Counted from the first letter of the stretch, positions 24,388 through 33,535 are shown. The stretch is 64,000 bases of DNA from DTU053 sp012520115 (GCA_050953725.1 JBMNNB010000001.1:62001-126000), one strand, 5' to 3'. The notes: generated from the sequence alone by a model not told the origin. Translations and numbers: made by a program.

Positions 24388-25755
24388 CTATCCTTCCACC
24401 GTTATCTCGCAGGACCGCTTGAAGTTCATGTTTTCGGTAATGCAGTAAACCTTGCATTCGCCGGGCGCCACTGCCGTCACCTTGCCGTTTTCATCGACAA
24501 CGGCGACATTTTCGTCAGTGGTAAACCAGCGAACAGTCTTCACGGTAGCTTTTTCTGGCGAAATCTTGGCGGTCAGAGTCGCCGTTTCGCCCGCCTTCAG
24601 AGTCAGCTCTCTTGTATTCAGCTTTGCATCCTTAACAGGCACTACGACATATACAAGGCATTCTGCCGTATATGTTCTGCCGAGGTATAAGAAGGTCGCA
24701 GTAATCGTGACCGGGTCGGGACTTGTCTTGTGTCCCTTTACATAGCCGTCACTGTCAACCGATACAATGCTCTCATCCGAAGTGCTCCATGTAACGTCAA
24801 GCAGCTCATCGGCGGTTCTGAAAGCCTCGATAACATCGGTCTTGCCCTTTTCGAGCCAGAGCACCGAGTCAGACAGCCTCACGCCGGCCCATGAGAAGCT
24901 GTATTTCGTCGTGGAGGTAAAGACAAAGGAAAGCCTGCGCTCGCCGAGGCTCTCAAGGTCGCCCCCGAAACGAACGGCAGCTTCGGCCATATATGTGCGA
25001 TTATATGTAACGCTGTTCAGCCTGTGATTCACACGGTTAGCGCTCATGGAGATTGTCGGCTCACCGCAGGTGAGTTCAATGTCCGTTATCTCAAATTCGG
25101 GCAGGAGCTTTTCCTTTGCATAGCTTAAAAAGCCCTCCGTTTTGTTCATTCCCATTGAAGCCTTGACAGTAGCGCTTAAGGACTTAAACTGAGTAGTCGG
25201 GAAAACATAGCTAATATCTAATTTGTCCGCTTCCTCTTTGGCTTCCCAGCTTTTCAGCTCGGAGGCGGTGAAATTAACGGGTAAAAGAAGGTCTGCCAAT
25301 GGCTCACCGAAACGGGTCGCCTTATCCTCGTAATATTTCGCAAGGTTGTCGAGCATCTCGTCCTTGGCAAGCAGTATGGATGCCTTAATCAAGCCTTTTT
25401 CATCATCTGACACCGTAAGGCTTTCGTCGTCGAGCTTATAAGACGTTTTGACCGAGACCTTTGTAGCCTTTTCGTCGGTCGCACCCTTTAACAGCTTATC
25501 GAGCAAGCCGACAGCCTCCCCGCCCGTCTGCGGCAGGGGAGTTAAGCTGTCCATGTAGACTGCCGGCATAGCCTCGGTGCCCTCTGTAAGCAGCACCTTG
25601 TTTATTCCCCATACGAGAAAGACCACAAAAATCACAGTCAGCAACAGAAAGATTGAGCGGAAAAGTATCTTATTAAGCTTTTCGTTATTCTCTATTCTGT
25701 CAGCAAGAGCACTGGCACGGGAGACCTCAACTTCATTTACGTTCGGCTCATTCAT
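24388..25755 (-). CDS. membrane-anchored Big2 (Ig-like) protein
   Basis: A 455-residue protein with one N-terminal membrane segment (about residues 33-53, ILFRSIFLLLTVIFVVFLVW) and an extracytoplasmic body. Residues 60-270 are of unknown fold. Two Big2-like domains follow: WSTSDESIVSVDSDGYVKGHK (about 300-365) and RWFTTDENVAVVDENGKVTA (about 375-455). It starts inside the previous gene's last codons (8-nt overlap) and ends 10 nt before the transporter gene. It may help hold or present polysaccharide at the cell surface; that role is inferred from context. Confidence 0.78.
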   Translation of the reverse strand: MNEPNVNEVEVSRASALADRIENNEKLNKILFRSIFLLLTVIFVVFLVWGINKVLLTEGTEAMPAVYMDSLTPLPQTGGEAVGLLDKLLKGATDEKATKVSVKTSYKLDDESLTVSDDEKGLIKASILLAKDEMLDNLAKYYEDKATRFGEPLADLLLPVNFTASELKSWEAKEEADKLDISYVFPTTQFKSLSATVKASMGMNKTEGFLSYAKEKLLPEFEITDIELTCGEPTISMSANRVNHRLNSVTYNRTYMAEAAVRFGGDLESLGERRLSFVFTSTTKYSFSWAGVRLSDSVLWLEKGKTDVIEAFRTADELLDVTWSTSDESIVSVDSDGYVKGHKTSPDPVTITATFLYLGRTYTAECLVYVVVPVKDAKLNTRELTLKAGETATLTAKISPEKATVKTVRWFTTDENVAVVDENGKVTAVAPGECKVYCITENMNFKRSCEITVEG

Positions 25756-26626
25756 CTTTCAGCCCTCCTGCCTCTGCGAAAGCTAATTTTTTCTCTGTTT
25801 CTTCTATCTTGCGCTCACGCTCCGCCCTTTCCTCCTCGGTTTCAAAGACGGGCAGCGGTAAGTCGTCAAGCGTAATTTCCTTTCGCTTGTATTTTTTAAG
25901 CATCTCCACCCTGTACAAATCGCCCTCTCTGTATTTCACCTCAATGCCCTTCTTTAAGAGCACTGCGTTAAGGGCAAGAACCACGGCAAGGGAGGCAAGC
26001 TGGCCTAAAAGCCCCAATATGCTCGGCGAAGAAGAAACTATCTGACCGTAATCGGGTATTCTTAATGTGAGTATGTATGATACTGCGGAGGTGACAAGCC
26101 CCAAAGCGCTCAATACAACGAGTGCGACATTTGTCCTCTTGATATTGGTAAAGCAGAGAAGCTGAGTTATAAGTATCCCCACCGTTATAAGCGCTGTCAC
26201 GGCAAAGAGCGCAAAGGCCAGAATAAACTTAGAGGCAAGCTCTCCGAACAGCTGCGACTGCCTGAAATCGAGTAAAGTCATCAGGGCGCCTTTGCTTATC
26301 AGTGAATATGCTCCCAGCCCGCTTATCTGAATCTTTTCATCGAATAAGGGCAGGGAGATATCTACCGTCCCCAGCGGCACGAGCAAAGAGGCGATGGGCA
26401 GCAAAACGGCGCACAGGCGGGCAATCTGAAGCTTGCCGCCCAGAAAAGCCGCCTTTACCTTTGCAACCCATACACGAAACGCCGCAATGTCCATTTCGGC
26501 AAACTTCGCTTCTCTGTAAAAGCGTTCTTCAAAGCCGTAGAACATCAGATTCGTCCCGCACTTGGGGCAGTTTGGTGCAATGTTGGTCATTTTCAGTTTG
26601 TAATTACATTTTGGACAAACAGCCAT
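25748..26626 (-). CDS. zinc-ribbon membrane protein
   Basis: A 292-residue protein. The N-terminus has a zinc ribbon (CPKC at residues 4-7 and CPKC at 20-23). About four membrane segments follow between residues 65 and 225, then a charged cytoplasmic tail rich in Glu/Arg. ATG 26626 is chosen since AAAGGAG lies 7 nt upstream. It is translationally coupled to the Big2 membrane protein, with which it may form a complex. No function is known to me. Confidence 0.7.
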   Translation of the reverse strand: MAVCPKCNYKLKMTNIAPNCPKCGTNLMFYGFEERFYREAKFAEMDIAAFRVWVAKVKAAFLGGKLQIARLCAVLLPIASLLVPLGTVDISLPLFDEKIQISGLGAYSLISKGALMTLLDFRQSQLFGELASKFILAFALFAVTALITVGILITQLLCFTNIKRTNVALVVLSALGLVTSAVSYILTLRIPDYGQIVSSSPSILGLLGQLASLAVVLALNAVLLKKGIEVKYREGDLYRVEMLKKYKRKEITLDDLPLPVFETEEERAERERKIEETEKKLAFAEAGGLKDE

Positions 26627-26670
26627 AGGCAAGCTCCTTTAATCAAACTGTCGCCGGGGAAAATTAAAGA

Positions 26671-27792
26671 TTACTGCTTTGCATCTCTGTTAAGTCTGCT
26701 CTCTACCTTAACCGAGCCGTCCGCCTGAATATTGTAGACCGTGCAGCCCTGAATACGGACATCCTCGGTTACGTTCGGGTCACGCTTTTTGGAAGTGGAG
26801 TACTTATCATAGCAGGAATAGCCTGCCGCCTGATTATACATAAGTATGATGCCCTCATATTCGACGGCGAAGTAGTTAAGATGGTCGTGACCGAAGCCGA
26901 AAAGCTGTGTGCTGCCGAGCTCCTTAGCCTTCTGGAAAAGGAAGCTGTCAGTCTCATCGCTTCTGGCACTCTTTACGCTTTCGCCTCTTTCGCCCCAGAG
27001 GAATTCAAGCTCGCCCTTGTCGACCTTTTCATTGGCCTCACGCAGCTTATAAAGGGGAATGTGCATGAATACCATTGATTTTGCGTCAGGGTCTTTCTGA
27101 AGCGTCTCTTTAAGAGTGCGCTCATACCACTCAACCTGTGAGGGCTTTATGTATTTGTAATGGGTATCGTCGCCGGAGTCCATAAAGTAAATGCTCTGAA
27201 GCACCTCATTTTCGGAGGCCATGATGTTCACAATATGATTTCCGTAGCCGTTTACTCCGTCAATGGAAACGGCGGCAAGGCAGTTGTCATAGGAGCTCAT
27301 GAGCTTCATAAAGCCCTTGCGGCTTAATTCGAAGTGGCTTTCACCCTCATGGTTGCCCAATACAAGCGACCAGTAAACGCCATATGCCTTCATTATCTCG
27401 GCAACCTCTTTAGCACGGCCACGGTTGCCCCAGCACAGTGCGGTATCGCCCAGAATAATGACCATATCGGGCTTTTCCTTCTCTATGTTGTAGCAAAGCC
27501 ACTTATATGTATCCTGAATACGGCCGTTCAGACCGTCAAAATGCAGGTCGGTAAAGCCTATAATCTTGAAATCCTTGCTGAAGCTGCCGTCGGGATTCTT
27601 CTTTGCGATGTTGAAAACACCGTTTTCCTTGTCGGCAGACAGCACCTCCACCTTATTTTCAAGGGGCTTTATCTTAGACAAATCAGGACGCAGATTGGTG
27701 GGATAGATTCCGAGGAAGATAACGCCGGCGGTAATCAATAGTCCCACGATTAGAACGAGAACGATGATAGGAAGGATTTTCCAGAAATTCAT
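26671..27792 (-). CDS. membrane-anchored metallophosphoesterase
   Basis: A 373-residue calcineurin-like phosphoesterase. An N-terminal anchor (ILPIIVLVLIVGLLITAGVI) is followed by the dimetal motifs GFTDLHFDG, VIILGDTALCWGNRG, LVLGNHEGE and GFGHDHLNYF in canonical order. The catalytic domain should lie outside the cell, resembling YkuE/PhoD-like exported enzymes. ATG 27792 has GGAGGTG 5 nt upstream. It sits between a beta-helix glycosidase and the zinc-ribbon gene, suggesting cleavage of a phosphodiester or phosphate on a surface glycan; this is inference. Confidence 0.85.
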   Translation of the reverse strand: MNFWKILPIIVLVLIVGLLITAGVIFLGIYPTNLRPDLSKIKPLENKVEVLSADKENGVFNIAKKNPDGSFSKDFKIIGFTDLHFDGLNGRIQDTYKWLCYNIEKEKPDMVIILGDTALCWGNRGRAKEVAEIMKAYGVYWSLVLGNHEGESHFELSRKGFMKLMSSYDNCLAAVSIDGVNGYGNHIVNIMASENEVLQSIYFMDSGDDTHYKYIKPSQVEWYERTLKETLQKDPDAKSMVFMHIPLYKLREANEKVDKGELEFLWGERGESVKSARSDETDSFLFQKAKELGSTQLFGFGHDHLNYFAVEYEGIILMYNQAAGYSCYDKYSTSKKRDPNVTEDVRIQGCTVYNIQADGSVKVESRLNRDAKQ

Positions 27793-27814
27793 TGTGCACC
27801 TCCGCAAAAGATTA

Positions 27815-28978
27815 TTAAGCCTGTTTTATTCGGTTAATCACAAAATCCGACGGCGCCTTTGAGAGTATCAGCTCATCATCTTTATCGGTCAGAACAGCTC
27901 TTTCATTCCTGCCGTCGACCGTATAAAGCACCTCGGTATCGGTTACGTTGCATACGCTGATTGTCGCCATTTCGGGGCATTTATCTTTTTCCATATTGCG
28001 GCTGAAGGCTTCAAGCACAAAGCCGTCGCAAAGGGTCTCGGCGCAGATAAGCTCATGACGCCTGTCCGCTTCTGAAAACCACGCCTCCATATTTTTAATA
28101 ACTACATTTTCGATTCTGCCGACGCCCTGCGGGAATTCCTCCTCCTTAAATACGGGAGTCCTGCAATAGCGGGTAGCATCCATATTTACGGCATAGGTGC
28201 GGCAGCCGACCTTTATGTTATCAACAGTAATGTTCCTGATTCTCGATGTAACGCTGCTTAAGCGAATTGCTGTATGGCAGTTTTCTGCAAAAACGTTTCT
28301 GACGGTGATGTCCTCAATGTCGCCACGGAGAATGTCCCTGTTTTCGAGCCTTGTTATGCAGTCGTCGGCATTGAAGGCAAGCATGTCGTCGCCGGTCTCA
28401 CCGTCGGTAATGGCACGGATGTTCTCAATCACACCTCTGCGGCACTCACCGCCGAAGTGCAATCCGTCATGGTTTATAAGCACCGTTTCGCTTCTGAAAC
28501 TTATATCCCGTAAAACAAAATCCTCAACCTTGCTGAAGCGGGAGAAGTATGTAACAGGGTTCGCCAGCGTCACGCCTTCAATTACAAGGTTTTTGACATT
28601 GAAGAAATTTATAATAGTGCCGGAGCAGGCCGCAGGGTCAAAGATATCATGGTGCTTTGAGTTGTTCTTCCCGTCGTAATTTCCGTTGAAGATGCCGCCC
28701 CTAATGGTTATATTCTTATTGCCGTTAATGTGGTCGGCGTTGGTTAAAAGGTAGTCGCCACGCTTTTTAGGCAGCTTTTCGCACACAAAAATATCGGCGT
28801 TCTCGTCGGCAACAATCTCCGTGTCGCAGGATATTCTCAGCGTTCCCGAAACACGGTACCGCCCGGCAGGTATAATCACACGGCGATTACCCAGACCCAG
28901 CGCCGCCTGCAAAGCGGAAAAATCATCAGCCACACCGTCGCCAATCGCACCGAAATCCCTGACATTTACCGAATCCAT
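27815..28978 (-). CDS. GH28/pectate-lyase-like beta-helix protein
   Basis: A 387-residue protein, first gene of the minus-strand operon. VNVRDFGAIGDGVADDFSAL is the N-terminal signature of pectate-lyase_3/GH28-type right-handed beta-helix enzymes. The body shows repeated strands (NITIRGGIFNGN, NLVIEGVTLANP, DFVLRDISF, NVFAENC) and NHDGLHFGG with FNADD offers candidate catalytic aspartates. There is no signal peptide, so it would act on intracellular oligosaccharides. It may be a polygalacturonase-like or related glycosidase; specificity is not resolved. Confidence 0.8.
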   Translation of the reverse strand: MDSVNVRDFGAIGDGVADDFSALQAALGLGNRRVIIPAGRYRVSGTLRISCDTEIVADENADIFVCEKLPKKRGDYLLTNADHINGNKNITIRGGIFNGNYDGKNNSKHHDIFDPAACSGTIINFFNVKNLVIEGVTLANPVTYFSRFSKVEDFVLRDISFRSETVLINHDGLHFGGECRRGVIENIRAITDGETGDDMLAFNADDCITRLENRDILRGDIEDITVRNVFAENCHTAIRLSSVTSRIRNITVDNIKVGCRTYAVNMDATRYCRTPVFKEEEFPQGVGRIENVVIKNMEAWFSEADRRHELICAETLCDGFVLEAFSRNMEKDKCPEMATISVCNVTDTEVLYTVDGRNERAVLTDKDDELILSKAPSDFVINRIKQA

Positions 28979-29460
28979 ATGTAAGCCTCTTCTCCGATTT
29001 TATAATTGTTATACTAAAATAACAGCATATTGATAAATAACATATTTAATATAACACATTTTGGGGATATTTGTATCAAATCTGTAAAAAAATGCGCTTT
29101 TTTATTTTATTGCAGAATAAATACATAATCGGATAGACTGAGGCGGAAAAATCACAGATTCATGCTTTAAGAATAGACAAAATGTAAGGTATAATCATAG
29201 CGGTATCAAATCATACCGCACGAAAAGCCCCATATATTTCATATTTACTTTTTCCACGCAAAAGATATTCTGGAAAGAGGTAAATAAAGATGGACAAACG
29301 GTCGCAGTGCTTTATCATCTTTCTGCTAAGGCAACTTATGAGAATGTCGCTTCAGAGTTTGATATTTAGCTTCAAACCTTTATTGCATGGGGTACGAACT
29401 TCCGTTATAATACAAATATAAAACGCATGCTTGTAATGTTTTTTGAAAGGAAGTGGGCAA
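28979..29460. other. 480-nt gap between divergent transcription units
   Basis: No intact gene. The left part is AT-rich and should hold the promoter of the minus-strand operon; GTTAT / ATAAC half-sites recur (29008-29023 and further right), a possible operator. Around 29268-29353 the plus strand reads as a protein-like fragment in one frame (FWKEVNKDGQTVAVLYHLSA) that ends in TAG without a start, perhaps a gene remnant. A second TATAAT occurs at 29190-29195. The RidA promoter is at 29383-29411. Confidence 0.4.
29383..29411 (+). promoter_or_regulatory. promoter of the ridA-like gene
   Basis: TTGCAT (29383-29388), 17 bp, TATAAT (29406-29411), with a predicted transcript start about 42 nt before the ATG at 29461. 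Confidence 0.7.
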
Positions 29461-29856
29461 ATGGATAAAAAGAGGATCCAGCCGGAAGGCATGATAAACT
29501 CACCGGCATATTCTCAGGCAATTGAGGTTTCGGGTGTTTCTTCAACGGTTTATATCGGAGGGCAGAATTCCGTGGACGGCGAAGGAAGGCTCATCGGCAA
29601 GGGCGATTTTTCCATCCAGAGCAAACAGGCGCTGACAAATCTGAAAACAGTCCTCGAATGCGCCGGCTGTACCATTGAAAATGTTGTTAAGCTGACAATT
29701 TATTATGTTAAGGGAAATGACCCGAGGCTCGGTTTTGCGGCCTTTCAGGAGGTCTTCGGCCTCGTTTCGATTCCGCCCACAATAACAGTCGTCGAGGTTC
29801 ACGGGCTCGGAGTGCCTGATTATCTCATTGAAGTGGATGCAATTGCGGTAAAATAA
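29461..29856 (+). CDS. RidA family enamine/imine deaminase-like protein
   Basis: A 131-residue member of the RidA/YjgF/UK114 family, which hydrolyses reactive enamine/imine intermediates from PLP enzymes. SPAYSQAIEVSG, VYIGGQNSVDGEG, QALTNLKTVLECAGCTIENVVKLTIYYV (family core), and PPTITVVEVHGL near the end are typical. The usual catalytic-site Arg of the RidA subfamily (in the R-x-x motif before VEV) is not obvious here, so it may belong to another YjgF subgroup. ATG 29461 has AAAGGAAG upstream. A GyrI-like gene follows by 40 nt. Confidence 0.85.
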   Translation: MDKKRIQPEGMINSPAYSQAIEVSGVSSTVYIGGQNSVDGEGRLIGKGDFSIQSKQALTNLKTVLECAGCTIENVVKLTIYYVKGNDPRLGFAAFQEVFGLVSIPPTITVVEVHGLGVPDYLIEVDAIAVK

Positions 29857-29896
29857 TGCGCACTCAAAGCTGCGGATTAAAAAAGGGGGTTACTTT

Positions 29897-30520
29897 ATGC
29901 TTGATTTTAAGAAAATGGATAAGGATTTATACCAGCCAAAGACCGCACCGTCTGTTATCGATGTGCCGCAGATGACTTTCATTGCGGTCGACGGCAAAGG
30001 CGACCCGAACACAAGTGAGGATTACGCCGCCGCAGTCGAATTGCTATACGGCCTGTCATACATTATCAAAATGGGCAACAAAGCTGTTCTGGAGTATGTC
30101 GTGCCGCCACTTGAAGGCTTCTGGAGCGTAGACGATGAATATTTCATGGGCGGCGGAGCGGCCATAAGCGACAAGTGTAAATTTGTCTGGACCATGGTAA
30201 TAAGGCAGCCGGATTTTGTAACAGAAGATGTATTCGAAAAAGCAAAGACTGCGCTCATTAAGAAAAAGCCGCACCTTGACGTTACAAGGGCGCAGCTTAA
30301 AACAATCACCGAGGGCTTGTGCGTTCAGGTAATGCACATCGGCCCCTATGACGCAGAGCCGGCAACCGTCGCAGCCCTTGACAGCTTTGCAAAAGAAAAC
30401 GGCTATGCAATAGACATTAACGACGAGCGCCGTCACCATGAGATTTACCTGGCTGACCCGCGCAAAACCCCGCCCGAGAAGCTCAAAACAGTCCTGCGCC
30501 ATCCCATTCGCAAGGTTTAA
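29897..30520 (+). CDS. GyrI-like small-molecule-binding protein
   Basis: A 207-residue cytoplasmic protein resembling stand-alone GyrI-like domains. PQMTFIAVDGKGDPN, PLEGFWSVDD, CVQVMHIGPYDAEPATVAAL and ERRHHEIYLADPRKTPPEKL are the recurrent family segments. Such proteins bind or hydrolyse small amphipathic compounds and are often near MerR/AraC regulators; here it follows RidA. AAAAGGGGG precedes the ATG. A terminator follows. Confidence 0.85.
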   Translation: MLDFKKMDKDLYQPKTAPSVIDVPQMTFIAVDGKGDPNTSEDYAAAVELLYGLSYIIKMGNKAVLEYVVPPLEGFWSVDDEYFMGGGAAISDKCKFVWTMVIRQPDFVTEDVFEKAKTALIKKKPHLDVTRAQLKTITEGLCVQVMHIGPYDAEPATVAALDSFAKENGYAIDINDERRHHEIYLADPRKTPPEKLKTVLRHPIRKV

Positions 30521-30536
30521 AGTTTTGATAAAAAAC

Positions 30537-30574
30537 AAAAGCTGCAAGCAGCCTTGACTGCCTGCAGCTTTATT
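30537..30574 (+). terminator. intrinsic terminator of the ridA/GyrI operon
   Basis: AAAAGCTGCA / TGCAGCTTT stem (30537-30546 / 30563-30571) enclosing AGCAGCC and GCC segments, followed by ATTATTTT. Usable on both strands for the convergent gene ending at 30595. Confidence 0.75.
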
Positions 30575-30594
30575 ATTTTGGATTCTGCTGAAAC

Positions 30595-32358
30595 TCAGCT
30601 TACAGGATTTCCTACCGGAACAGCGCCGTAGCCGAAGAACTGGCTGTTCGGGTTGACCAGATAGTAGGAGTTAATGCCTGCATCTGCCATTGTAGGAACA
30701 TAGGATGACATATTGTCGGTAAATGTACCGTCTCCTGCATACTGGGCTGAGCCGAGCTGATTATTGTTCAGGAAGAGGTTGCGTGTTGCAACTGCAGCCG
30801 ACTTCATATAAAGGCCGCCGCCTGTGAGGTCTGCCGTGTTGCCGATGAAGGTGTTGTATTCAACAGTACCGCTGGCAGGATTCGAGCCGCCTACGAAGAA
30901 TACTCCGCCGCCGTCAGAATCAGGGTCACCGGTTGAAGTGTTGTTTACAAAGATATTGTTCGACAGATTGTAGTTGCTGCCGCGGACATAAACGGCGCCG
31001 CCGTAACAGGCTATGTTGTTAACAAACTTGCTGTTTGTGATATAACCGGGGTTCAGAGCGGATACACTGCCGTAGTAAGCGCTTATTGCGCCGCCCCTGT
31101 AACGTGCGCTCCTCAGGTCATTGTTTGCAAAGTAGCAGCTGTCAACCGTGCCGCCGTTCATGCTTACAACACCTTCATACTTACGGTCGCCTATCGTATT
31201 TGTATTTTTGGAGTCAACTATTGTGCTGTTGCGCAGAATGCCCCTGGCGCCTGCCGCAGAACCGCTGTACAGCTGTACAAGAGCCTGGCCGCCGGCAAGA
31301 TGGCTGTTTGTAAAGGTAAAGCCGTCAAATATGGCTTCCTTTGTAAGAGATGCGGGCGTAATTACTACGCTTATGTTTGCGGCTGCGGGCTTAAGTACGG
31401 AAGCATTTGTGAACTCCCAGGGCTCAACAAGTCCGTTGCCGTCAAGGTCTGACTTAGCACGGTCGCTTGCACGGACCTCTGTGCCGGAGAAGCCGCCGAA
31501 AACAGCAACGCCTGCTTTAGCGGTAATTGCTGCTGTTACGGTGTATTCGCCGCCCAGTAACCAAACCTGAGTTGACTCGTCAGCAGCGTTAACGGCAGCC
31601 TGAATGTTGCCCATAGGTGATGCCCAGGACGAACCGTCGCCTGTGCCGCCGGGAGCAACATAAATAACATTCTCGGGAGCTGCTTCTTCAAAGTTGGCAA
31701 CGAGTGTGGCGTTTGCGTATAAAGCGGGTGTTGTAAATACGCCGTTTACAAGCTCAGCGGTTACATCTGCTCCGTTAAAGAGAACAGATACCAGTTCCTG
31801 GCCTGCGTAGGGGGAGATTTCAAACTGAGCTGTCTCGCCATAGGGAACGCTGATATTGTTGTTAGGTGTTACGGAACCGCCGCCGTTAACAGAGACACTT
31901 ACGGTAAATGAAAGCTTGTCAAATACAATTGTAAGTGTTGTGTTTGTGGTGACATTGGGTGTTACCAGACGGTTTCCTGCGAGAGAGCCTGTGATATCCT
32001 CATCGTTGAAGAGAATGGTCTTTGCATAGTAACCCTCGATGGGGAAGATGTCACATACAAAGCTTGTACCTTCCACAACGGGGTTATTGCCCACAACTAC
32101 GACCGAACCGAATTCGTTGTGAACCACCTCTACGTCATAGAACGCTTTGTTCGTAGTTATTCCGAAAATATTCCTTATAAAGTTGAATACTTTCTGGAAA
32201 TAAGTCTCGATAGTCTTTAAGATATTCAGTACCAACTCTAAGCTTGAGTCTACCTGCTCAATGCCGGTTTCATTAGCTGCGGCTACTGCCATAGTAAAGC
32301 ATGAGAATGCCAACACAATGCTGAGCAGTATAGCCAGTGCTTTTCTTGATGTTGTCAT
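30595..32358 (-). CDS. secreted beta-helix protein with InlB-type repeats
   Basis: A 587-residue exported protein. Residues 1-28 are a signal peptide (ALAILLSIVLAFSCFTMAVA). Residues 35-68 form an amphipathic segment (LNILKTIETYFQKVFNFI). Two InlB/Flg-type bacterial repeats follow (about 75-230), e.g. FTVSVSVNGGGSVTPNN. Residues 235-560 form a right-handed beta-helix that begins with IYVAPGGTGDGSSWASPMGN and contains repeated FVNN/FIGN turns. There is no sortase motif. ATG 32358 has GGAGGG upstream. It is likely a surface adhesin or glycan-binding/degrading protein. Confidence 0.78.
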   Translation of the reverse strand: MTTSRKALAILLSIVLAFSCFTMAVAAANETGIEQVDSSLELVLNILKTIETYFQKVFNFIRNIFGITTNKAFYDVEVVHNEFGSVVVVGNNPVVEGTSFVCDIFPIEGYYAKTILFNDEDITGSLAGNRLVTPNVTTNTTLTIVFDKLSFTVSVSVNGGGSVTPNNNISVPYGETAQFEISPYAGQELVSVLFNGADVTAELVNGVFTTPALYANATLVANFEEAAPENVIYVAPGGTGDGSSWASPMGNIQAAVNAADESTQVWLLGGEYTVTAAITAKAGVAVFGGFSGTEVRASDRAKSDLDGNGLVEPWEFTNASVLKPAAANISVVITPASLTKEAIFDGFTFTNSHLAGGQALVQLYSGSAAGARGILRNSTIVDSKNTNTIGDRKYEGVVSMNGGTVDSCYFANNDLRSARYRGGAISAYYGSVSALNPGYITNSKFVNNIACYGGAVYVRGSNYNLSNNIFVNNTSTGDPDSDGGGVFFVGGSNPASGTVEYNTFIGNTADLTGGGLYMKSAAVATRNLFLNNNQLGSAQYAGDGTFTDNMSSYVPTMADAGINSYYLVNPNSQFFGYGAVPVGNPVS

Positions 32359-32824
32359 ACAACTACCCTCCAAACTTTTTTAAATCCGATTAATTTCATT
32401 TCAGTATCCTCGGATCATCAGATAATGAAACGTTAGTGCCGATTAAGCCGAGCAATACAACCCCTTTCAGTTCCGACATATAGAAGTTGACGCATTTTAC
32501 CAGTTTATTCCAGCCATATTATTATAATGGAACAAGGTACTATGTATGTGAAATCTTTATTAACAAATTATGAATTGAAGATTTATTATACAGAAATATC
32601 GGGCAATGGCGAAATAAATAGTATATTTTATCTAATTATGCGCTGACAACAGCGCATACAGTGAAATTAATGTATATATGCAAGGCTTTCTGTCTGACGC
32701 TATTGCAAAGCAGATGCATAAATATCAGCATATGCTTGTCGATTTGTGGGATATTATTGATTATTGTAATAATTGTGTTGTAATTTGTTGTAATCAGGAA
32801 TGAATTGACCTTACCGGTGATTGA
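32359..32824. other. 466-nt AT-rich gap with a hairpin and repeated TTGTAAT
   Basis: No gene. It contains a perfect 9-bp hairpin with an ACAA loop, TATGCGCTG (32637-32645) / CAGCGCATA (32650-32658), and three direct repeats TTGTAAT at 32764, 32778 and 32788 just before the VTC gene, where TTGATT-N18-TAATTT may serve as promoter. TTGACG (32487) followed by TATTAT/TATAAT (32517-32528) is spaced too widely to be a convincing promoter. Confidence 0.4.
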
Positions 32825-33535
32825 ATGGATGTACAAAAAAGTATAATTTCCGTCAAAAGGAACGAGTTTAAATACCTGCTCACCTTTGACGAGGCCTTGC
32901 GTCTGAAAGAGCAAATTTCGGCTGTGCTGAGTCCCGATGAATACTCACGGGACGGGCCCTACAGGGTTAAAAGCCTTTATTTTGACTCAATAAACAATGT
33001 GGACTTCTTAACAAAGCACGCAGGCGATAACATAAGGAAAAAAATAAGGCTTCGCATTTATGGCGAAGACCTGCCCACCGCAAAGCTGGAGCTGAAGTCA
33101 AAAGAGGGAATTTATCAGAATAAGTCCAGTGTAACCGTGTCAAAAGAGACAGCAAAGCAGCTTGTCAGAGGTAACTACGGCGTTTTATTGGACTACAAAA
33201 GTGAAGAGGCAATAAAAATATACTCTATGCTCGTTCTGGGCTGCTATAAGCCTGCGGTAATCGTAGAGTACGACAGAATGGCTTATGCGTACAGTGAATA
33301 TAAGACACGCATTACCTTTGATACTGCGGTAAAATCCTCAGAGCTGGACCTTGACCTTTATAAAAAGGATTTGCCCTATTCCCCCGTAATTTTCGACAGA
33401 GTTATTCTGGAAGTCAAATATAACGAAAAACTGCCGGGCTTTTTGTCAGAGATATTGAAGCGGTATAGTATCAACAATGTTTCTGTAAGTAAATACTGTC
33501 AAGGCAGACATTTTTTTCAAAACTACATTGCATAA
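32825..33535 (+). CDS. VTC domain polyphosphate polymerase-like protein
   Basis: A 236-residue cytoplasmic VTC (CYTH-like tunnel) domain. Expected basic/acidic strand motifs occur in order: KRNEFKYLL (Arg, Lys and Glu of strand 1), VKSLYFDS, KKIRLRIYG, AKLELKSKEG, AVIVEYDRMAY and RVILEVKYNEK. In yeast Vtc4 this domain makes polyphosphate from ATP; bacterial members beside DUF4956 and CotH genes are widespread but little studied. It lies 10 nt before the DUF4956 gene, forming one operon. Confidence 0.88.
   Translation: MDVQKSIISVKRNEFKYLLTFDEALRLKEQISAVLSPDEYSRDGPYRVKSLYFDSINNVDFLTKHAGDNIRKKIRLRIYGEDLPTAKLELKSKEGIYQNKSSVTVSKETAKQLVRGNYGVLLDYKSEEAIKIYSMLVLGCYKPAVIVEYDRMAYAYSEYKTRITFDTAVKSSELDLDLYKKDLPYSPVIFDRVILEVKYNEKLPGFLSEILKRYSINNVSVSKYCQGRHFFQNYIA

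Noticed and set aside
32487..32528. Promoter TTGACG with TATTAT or TATAAT
   Set aside because: The spacing is 24 or 30 bp, outside the usable range for sigma-A promoters, and the next gene is about 300 bp away.
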